NCBI RefSeq assembly: GCF_030409605.1
Contig: NZ_JAUFQG010000004.1
Span: 1,483,501-1,547,500 of the forward strand
DNA from: Simiduia curdlanivorans
Lineage (GTDB): Bacteria; Pseudomonadota; Gammaproteobacteria; Pseudomonadales; Cellvibrionaceae
Direction of reading: 5' to 3'
DNA: 64,000 nt
This document shows positions 17,221 through 23,600 of the stretch, one piece after another; position 1 is the stretch's first letter; each line of letters starts with the position of its first letter. The translations under genes and the position numbers were made by a program. Under the pieces are notes generated by a model. The model saw nothing but the letters and a program-made list of their open reading frames with translations. It was not told the origin of the DNA and ran no database searches.

Positions 17221-18687
17221 CTATAGGGGCCGCCGTTTTTCCCAGGATGTTGCAATATCAATAAGGCTGCTTGTTTCGCTTTGGCAGTCGGTGTTGCAGT
17301 GGGTTTGAAAGATGATCATAGCGAAATACTGCTGGTTTAGCGCCCTGGCTTTGAGCTGCAATAATTTTGCCCATAAATAATTGCCAGTAGTCTCTTTGCC
17401 TATATTAAATTGCTCGAGGAGTAGGAACTGTTCTTGAGTGTTTATATGCTTTAGCCTACTTATTTGATAATTCTCCATCATTATCTTCACCGGTTGGCTA
17501 TCTACGCGCTTCCAGATTTCTTTATCGTAGGTGGTGTCGATATAAGGGACTAGCTTACCCTCCTTTGACGGTATATTTTTAACCAGGTCGATGCGAACAT
17601 TTAGGTCTTGAAAGTCTATCTTTTTGGTTTCCACAGAGGTGTTATTAATGGCTTTTATGGGCACCTCTTGCATGACATATCTTATGTCGCCTTGGCTTTG
17701 AAAATCTTTCAATGAATAGGGGTTTGTAGGGGGGGTAGTGTGGTTTGCTAGCAGGTAAAGCAGGGGGCCTAGCGCCAGTAGGAGGGTTGCAATAACGGGT
17801 GAGCCCATCTCCATATGAATGACATGTGGCTTAGTGTGTTGAACCATGGGTGCAAAGTAGAGCGCTGGCAACATGAACGCGCCAAATACCGCCCACCCGA
17901 ACAGTTCGTGGTCATGCATGAGGTTACTTTGCATCTCTGTGTGGTAACCGATAAGTATCAGGATAAAGATTCTTACCCAGTTGGCAAAAAGTGCCAATGC
18001 AATACTACATAGTATTAGCCATGTATTTTGTTTTAATGAGGATCGGTTAAGCAGACCTATGATGTAGGCTAAGAGCACGGCAATGACTAAATACCGGAGG
18101 CCGGAGCATCCGTCTGCAATAACAATCAAGCCGCTCGGTATTTGGATTGTATTGTTTTCAATAAAGGCTGGAATCTGAAGCGCACTGATCAACTTGCTAA
18201 CAACAAAGCCACTTAAGGAGACCAAGGTGTTGGTTAGTTGCGGCCAAATAGGTATGACGAATAGTAAAAGTGCAAGGGTGGGCGCCAACTGCTTAAAACT
18301 TTTCCATGAAAAGCAAGCGGCAATGTAAAACCCGATCAGCGCTAGCCAGAAGATGGCTGACAAAAGTTCAATTCTATTGATCTGGAATAAAAACCAACAA
18401 AGCGAGCTGCAGCCTAACGCTAACAGCGGCAGCCATGGTGTTGGATGTTTTATATTGTTGTTCGGCGTTTCAGCTTTAAAACTAAGGCGCCATAGAAAGT
18501 GTGCCAGCATAGCCAGTGTTGGTAGGGCATGACTAAGTGCTTGGTCCCATTTTGTCCAATGGCTTCCCAAGCTTTTAAGTGTAGGGTAGCAAAGAGCCAC
18601 GGTAACTAAGATAGCGAGATAAATTATAAAATTTAATCTCTTTCTGATTAGTATCTCTTTAATATTGTCAATGCGCGGGCCAATCAA
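17221..18687 (-). CDS. xrtA: Exosortase with C-terminal EpsI-like domain
   Basis: A 488-residue membrane protein. The N-terminal half (about 1-310) has some eight spans and the exosortase triad: Cys194 in ADGCSGLRYL, Arg239 in NWVRI, and His258/His260 in MHDHELFGW. Exosortases cleave the PEP motif of PEP-CTERM proteins at the periplasmic face and are thought to transfer them to an acceptor. The C-terminal half (about 325-488) is a soluble EpsI-like domain (DUF3485 type), here fused rather than separate. The TTG start at 18687 is supported by AGGAG nine bases upstream; no better ATG exists. PrsK/PrsR nearby point to the exosortase A class. It lies downstream of the PEP-CTERM gene on the same strand. 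Confidence 0.88.
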   Translation of the reverse strand: MIGPRIDNIKEILIRKRLNFIIYLAILVTVALCYPTLKSLGSHWTKWDQALSHALPTLAMLAHFLWRLSFKAETPNNNIKHPTPWLPLLALGCSSLCWFLFQINRIELLSAIFWLALIGFYIAACFSWKSFKQLAPTLALLLFVIPIWPQLTNTLVSLSGFVVSKLISALQIPAFIENNTIQIPSGLIVIADGCSGLRYLVIAVLLAYIIGLLNRSSLKQNTWLILCSIALALFANWVRIFILILIGYHTEMQSNLMHDHELFGWAVFGAFMLPALYFAPMVQHTKPHVIHMEMGSPVIATLLLALGPLLYLLANHTTPPTNPYSLKDFQSQGDIRYVMQEVPIKAINNTSVETKKIDFQDLNVRIDLVKNIPSKEGKLVPYIDTTYDKEIWKRVDSQPVKIMMENYQISRLKHINTQEQFLLLEQFNIGKETTGNYLWAKLLQLKARALNQQYFAMIIFQTHCNTDCQSETSSLIDIATSWEKRRPL

Positions 18688-18875
18688 GCTAATTTGCTCC
18701 TATTTGCTCTGGCGCTGATTTGTTGGGTAATTGGGGGGTGCATGCAGCCGGCTTGGAATGCTGAGAGTAGTATAATGAGAGCTGCTGTGATAGGTGCTGA
18801 ATGAGCTGAGGTATTGTAAGAAACGAGCAGCTCGCACTTCAGAATGCGGGAAATCACTAAACTCATAACGTCCAT
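18684..18875 (-). CDS. Possible small protein coupled to exosortase start
   Basis: A 63-codon frame whose TGA overlaps the exosortase TTG start by four bases (TTGA), as in translationally coupled genes. It has a central hydrophobic stretch (about residues 28-42) ending QAGC, which loosely resembles a lipobox but with Gln at -3. No family is recognised. The ribosome binding site is weak, and the frame may simply be leader sequence. It is listed because its geometry is suggestive and because it lies between the hairpin at 18951 and the exosortase. Confidence 0.25.
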   Translation of the reverse strand: MDVMSLVISRILKCELLVSYNTSAHSAPITAALIILLSAFQAGCMHPPITQQISARANRSKLA

Positions 18876-18950
18876 GTGCTAATCAACTAATAGTGTATTG
18901 GCTGATTCTAACGAATATGACTTGTAACTTCCAGATTGGGGGCAGTAGAG

Positions 18951-18973
18951 CGCGCCAGCAGAGTGCTGGCGCG
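18951..18973 (-). terminator. Strong GC hairpin after the PEP-CTERM gene, no T-tract
   Basis: CGCGCCAGCA (18951-18960) and TGCTGGCGCG (18964-18973) are perfect reverse complements with a 3-base loop. The hairpin starts 8 bp beyond the PEP-CTERM stop codon on the minus strand. Without a following T-run it is not a classical intrinsic terminator. It could stabilise the PEP-CTERM message at its 3' end and lower read-through into the exosortase gene. Confidence 0.6.
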
Positions 18974-18980
18974 GTTATAG

Positions 18981-19730
18981 CTAGCGGGCCGCTTGCTTTC
19001 TGGCAATGCCCAAACTTAATAGACCGAGTGCAAGCAGCAATATCGAGCCTGGTTCTGGTAGCCGGCCAACAACGATATCGTCAATGCCCCAGCCATCATT
19101 CCCTTTGCTGTTGATAAAGCTAAGTGTCGCGCCAATGATGTTCATGCTGCTGCTAACCGATACGTAACCTAAGTTACCACTCTGCAAATAGGGCGAAATG
19201 GTAAAACTGTCCGATTGGCTATTGTCTTCAAACAATAATTTAAGTGTTGCGCCAACGTCGGCAGCATCTGCGATCAAAAAGCCAAAGGCATTCATGCCAT
19301 TGGTTTGTGGGTTATCAAAAGCCCAAGAAATTTCGCGCGCATCGTTACTGTCTAGCCACAGGTCGCGATCGTAGGTTGACAGTGTTTCTCTGCCATATTC
19401 GCCCGTCGCAGCGCTTTCGATCATGATGTGGTTGTTGTACAGGTTGGAGCCGCCTTGGCCGGCAGTTACTAAGCTGAAGGTGCCAACGTTGGTGGCATAG
19501 CTTGCAGCGTGGCTTTCCCAGCTGTTTTGATGACTGCCACCGTTCGCGGCAGAGGCGTCAGCTAGGCCGTCAAAGTTTTCTACTACCACTGGGCCACTTA
19601 ATGAACTAATGAATGCTGCCTGGCCAGCAACCGCATCTGCGTTGTAATTTACGATAACGGAAGCGTTGGTTAGCGCCGGGATGACTAAAAGTGCGCAGCT
19701 GATGAGGGTCGCTTTCAATGTGATTTGCAT
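18981..19730 (-). CDS. PEP-CTERM sorting domain protein
   Basis: A 249-residue secreted protein. The signal peptide is about residues 1-23 (ending LTNA). The C-terminus LPEPGSILLLALGLLSLG followed by a basic tail is a textbook PEP-CTERM signal: PEP at 225-227, hydrophobic span about 229-244, then Arg/Lys. The middle domain is Asn/Gly/Ser-rich with ENFDGL near the start and NDGWGIDDIVVG just before the PEP motif, a common pattern in these surface proteins and consistent with a beta-sandwich. The exosortase encoded downstream is its likely processing enzyme. Transcription should start from the sigma-54 site at 19823-19839. It is the only PEP-CTERM protein seen in the window. Confidence 0.93.
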   Translation of the reverse strand: MQITLKATLISCALLVIPALTNASVIVNYNADAVAGQAAFISSLSGPVVVENFDGLADASAANGGSHQNSWESHAASYATNVGTFSLVTAGQGGSNLYNNHIMIESAATGEYGRETLSTYDRDLWLDSNDAREISWAFDNPQTNGMNAFGFLIADAADVGATLKLLFEDNSQSDSFTISPYLQSGNLGYVSVSSSMNIIGATLSFINSKGNDGWGIDDIVVGRLPEPGSILLLALGLLSLGIARKQAAR

Positions 19731-19822
19731 CGGAATCCTTCCTGTGAAAATACTTCAGTGTCTTAGCGTGCTTAACATGCTGCCGAGTGACGAGTATCAG
19801 TTGTTGAGTTTCTCGCAGTAAT

Positions 19823-19839
19823 AAGCATGTAGTGTGCCA
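19823..19839 (-). promoter_or_regulatory. Sigma-54 promoter of the PEP-CTERM gene
   Basis: On the minus strand the sequence is TGGCACACTACATGCTT. It has GG at -24 and GC at -12 separated by exactly ten bases, and TGGCAC matches the -24 consensus in full. The predicted start near 19811 leaves a leader of about 80 nt before the ATG at 19730. A sigma-54 activator, PrsR, is encoded 18 kb away in the same locus, and regulation of PEP-CTERM genes by this system is established for related organisms. Confidence 0.75.
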
Positions 19840-20252
19840 TGTCACTTAAGCTTATGATTTCTATGTGTTTTTTGTAATTTCATTACCCTTCGCACTTGCC
19901 TGATGTAAATAAAGTCGACAGTGTGTTGTGGGTGGCGTTTGTTGGGTTGAGTTCGGCATATGCGGCCTTGTGGCTTGTTGGTAGTGGGTGGTTATTGAAA
20001 AGTGGTTTCTATATTTGGTTGAACCCGTTTCGGCCAAACGCGTTTTGGTGGCCATGCCATTATGTTTACGCTGGGTTGAATGGAATTTAGGTAAGCTATT
20101 GGGTGGACGGTTTGGAGTCTAAAATGATGAAGCACCTTACGGCAGCGCCGCTTATAGGTGTGTAAAGTATTTCGGCGTTGTGCGGCCTAATGCCGGTAGT
20201 TCGCCGGATGGCGGGGCGCGAGGGTGGAGCCTTGAGTGGGATGCTTGAACGT

Positions 20253-20267
20253 TGGGGCGAGGTTTGC
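20253..20267 (+). promoter_or_regulatory. Probable sigma-54 promoter of the NRPS/PKS operon
   Basis: TGGGGCGAGGTTTGC has GG and GC with the required ten-base spacing and keeps the CG of the -24 block and the TTTGC of the -12 block; only two consensus positions differ. It faces the NRPS gene, with a predicted start near 20279 and a leader of about 330 nt. The length of the leader and the single-site evidence keep confidence moderate. Confidence 0.45.
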
Positions 20268-20608
20268 CTGCGGAAGTTTGCTGAGCCCTGCTTGTACGAA
20301 TAATGTTTTAATCAGAGAATACCTCATACCAGAGACTGAGGCGCCAATTCGGTTACTTTGCTTGCTTGATTGGATGTGTGCTAGAGCCGTTAAGTTGTCT
20401 GATACTAAGCAGGCGTGCTGTGGTTGCTTGCTGTTATCCTATCCTGATGTTAAGTGTGGGTGCGCCGGAACGGATGGCAACAAAATCTGAACCTCAGTGA
20501 GGTAGGCCCAAACGAGTGTTCGTGGTGCGAGATTAAAGGCATTGCGACTCAGTTAAGGGAATTCTGACCATAAAAGGTTCATGGTCGCAGTTGATTAAGG
20601 ATGGAATC

Positions 20609-23600
20609 TTGACCCAAGTAACGAATATAGCTAATCCCTTTACGTGCAGCATTATTGGCAACGGTAAGTTGACTTTGGTGTGTGCTCAACTATTGCTGGC
20701 TGCATCTCATCGCATTCAAGCCATCGTTTCTGACAGCGCCGAGCTTAGGGCGTGGGCCGAGGCTCATAATATTCCTGTTATCGAGGCTTCGGGCGATGTT
20801 GAGTCTTTTCTTGAGCAGAGGGAATTTGCCTATCTATTTAGCGTCATCAACCTAAATAAAATTTCAGCTAGATTGTTGGCGATGCCAACAAAACTCGCCA
20901 TTAATTTCCACGATGCACCTTTGCCTCGCTATGCCGGTTTGCATGTGACCTCTTGGGCTATTGCCAATCAGGAATCAACATTTGGTGTTACTTGGCATGA
21001 AATGAATACAGAGTTCGACGCCGGTAGAATTCTTAAGCAGGTCGAATTTCCAATAGAAGCCGGCGAAACAGCATTTAGTTTAAACGTTAAATGTTTTACC
21101 AAGGCGCGCGAAACCTTTATCGAGCTGATCCAAGAGCTGGCAGAAGACAGGCCAACCTTCCGGTCACAGGATTTAACGGCGCGCACGGTATTTCCTCGTG
21201 CTAGGCGCCCTAATGCCATTATTGATTGGTCTCAGCCAGGGCAAAAAATTAGTGCGCTGCTACGATCGTTGAGCTACATGCCCGATGCGAACCCCATGGC
21301 TTTACCTAAGGTGTTAATCGGCCGCCGATTTTATTCGATCGCTGAGGCCGGGTTTCGTACCTTTGCTCATACTGCGCCAGTGGGTGCCATCGTAAGTATC
21401 GATGCCAGCGGTGTGGATGTCGCAGTAACGGGCGGTATTGTTCAGCTCAAAACTTTGCTGCTGCACGATGCGACATTAATCGCGGCGGGGCAGTTAGCGG
21501 TTGACATACATCTCACTACCGGGGCGCAGTTGCCGCTGGTGGAGGTAGCCGTGAGCGCCTCGATCCATGCGGCTTATCAGCAGGCGGGACTAAACGAGCC
21601 TTATTGGTTGACGCGCCTTGCCCAGGCCGAGCCGTTTCTTTTTCCCGAACAGGTTCAAGAGCAGGTTGCGTCGCAGTATTCTGAATCAGTAGAACTGCTA
21701 TCCAGCCAACAGCAGGAACAGCTAACGGCAAGTTTTCCTGAGCTTGAGCCGTCGATTATTTTCGCGGCACTGTATTATTGTTTTTTGACGCGTTTAGCCG
21801 GTGAAAGCGCTTTTGATATCGGCTTGGCTTACCCGTCAATGGCGTCGGCGCAGATCGAATTCGATCAACTATTTTGTCGGCGCATTCCGTTTCGGGCTAG
21901 CCTGGATGGCACCAACAAGATAGGTGTGTTGGTTAAAAATCTCGCGGATCTTTTGGGTGCGGCTAAGGCAAAAGGGTTTTATACGCGCGATGTTTTTGCC
22001 AGGCAGCCTGATGTGGTGCCGGTGCAATTACCTGTTTCAGTGGTCATTGCAGACGCGGGTGTTGTAGAGCCCCCTGAGTTGGGCGATGCATTGGTTTTGG
22101 TTGTGCCGCAAGGCGGCAATGGCTACCGGTGGCGCTTTAATAATGAACTTTTGCCGGCACCGGTGGTTAGTCGTGTACAGGCGGGGTTCAAGGTCTTTTT
22201 GACCCAGGCTATCGCCAATCCGCTGTTGGCGCTTAATGATTTGCCGATGATTAGCGAGAGCGAGAAAAACCAACTGCTTCTCGAGTGGAATCAAACCCAG
22301 CGACCTTACGATGCCGCGCACTGTGTACATCAACTTATTGAAGCTCAGGCTCAGCTGAGACCCGAGGCGGTGGCTTTAGTCTTCAAAGAAAACCACCTTA
22401 GCTATCGAGAACTCGATCAACGCGCTACTCAGTTGGCGATAAAACTGCAAGCCGCGGGGGCCAAGCCCGACGTCCTTGTTGGCGTTTTTCTACATCGTTC
22501 AATCGAGATGGTGATCGGTTTGTTGGCGATCTTAAAAGCCGGCGCTGCTTATGTACCCCTTGATCCTCACTATCCTCGGGATCGCATTGCGTTGATGGTT
22601 GATGATGCGAATTTGCCAATACTTATCACGCACTCTCGTTTGCGCGATGAACTGCCCAATAACCGTGCGCATATCTGCTGTGTGGATCAGGTGGCTTCTG
22701 ACTCAGTAGGCGGTGTTGGCGCAACGCTAGCGCCGGTGGATATGAGCCCTAATAATTTGGCCTATGTTATCTATACCTCCGGCTCAACTGGTAGGCCGAA
22801 AGGTGTCATGATCGAGCACCGAAATGTCATGAATTTCTTTGCTGGCATGGACGATACGTTGGATTACCAAGGTGAGCCGGGTGTTTGGCTTGCGGTCACG
22901 AGTATCTCATTTGATATTTCTGTGCTGGAAATTTTTTGGACCTTGAGCCGTGGTTTTAAAGTAGTTATTCAGGAGGATGAGGCGCCGTCTCTAGCCTCTG
23001 TCTCTGCGTCTACAGAGGCTCGGCACATGGATGTTGGCCTCTTCTATTTCTCCAGTGACGCAGGCCCTTCTGCCAACAATAACCGCTATAAATTATTGTT
23101 AGAAGGGGCGAAGTTTGCCGATACGCATGGCTTCTCTTCCGTCTGGACACCAGAGCGACACTTTCACCTGTTTGGCGGGCTCTATCCAAATCCTTCTGTC
23201 ACAAGTGCTGCGATCGCGGCGGTGACCACCAATGTCGCTATACGAGCTGGCAGTATTGTTTTACCCCTGCATAATCCTGTGCGGGTGGTTGAAGAGTGGT
23301 CTGTAGTCGACAATATTTCAGGTGGTCGGGTAGGCTTTTCTTTCGCGTCCGGGTGGCATGCCAATGATTTCACCTTGCAGCCCGAGAATTTTGAAAACCG
23401 CAAGCAAATCATGTTTGATAGCATTGATAAAGTTCGCGACCTTTGGGCTGGAAAATCTGTCGCCATGATTAGCGGCGAAGGAAAGCCATTTAACGCCAGA
23501 GTTTATCCAGAGCCAGTGCAAAAGGAGCCGCCGATATGGATAACCACCGCCGGTAATGTAGATACTTTCCGCCAAGCGGGCGAGGGTGGCTTTAATATTT

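Larger units (their letters stand above)
19731..20608. other. Long non-coding divergent region between PEP-CTERM and NRPS genes
   Basis: About 880 bp with no credible gene. Short open frames at 19896-20090 and 20236-20490 lack recognisable domains and ribosome binding sites. The region carries a strong sigma-54 promoter for the leftward PEP-CTERM gene and a good sigma-54 match for the rightward NRPS operon, about 420 bp apart. The remaining space could hold enhancer sites for PrsR. If the rightward site is real, the NRPS message has a leader of about 330 nt, long enough for post-transcriptional control. Confidence 0.6.

Noticed and set aside
20236..20490. 84-codon frame upstream of the NRPS
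   Set aside because: Cys- and Leu-rich product with no family resemblance and no ribosome binding site; the stretch contains the candidate sigma-54 promoter instead.
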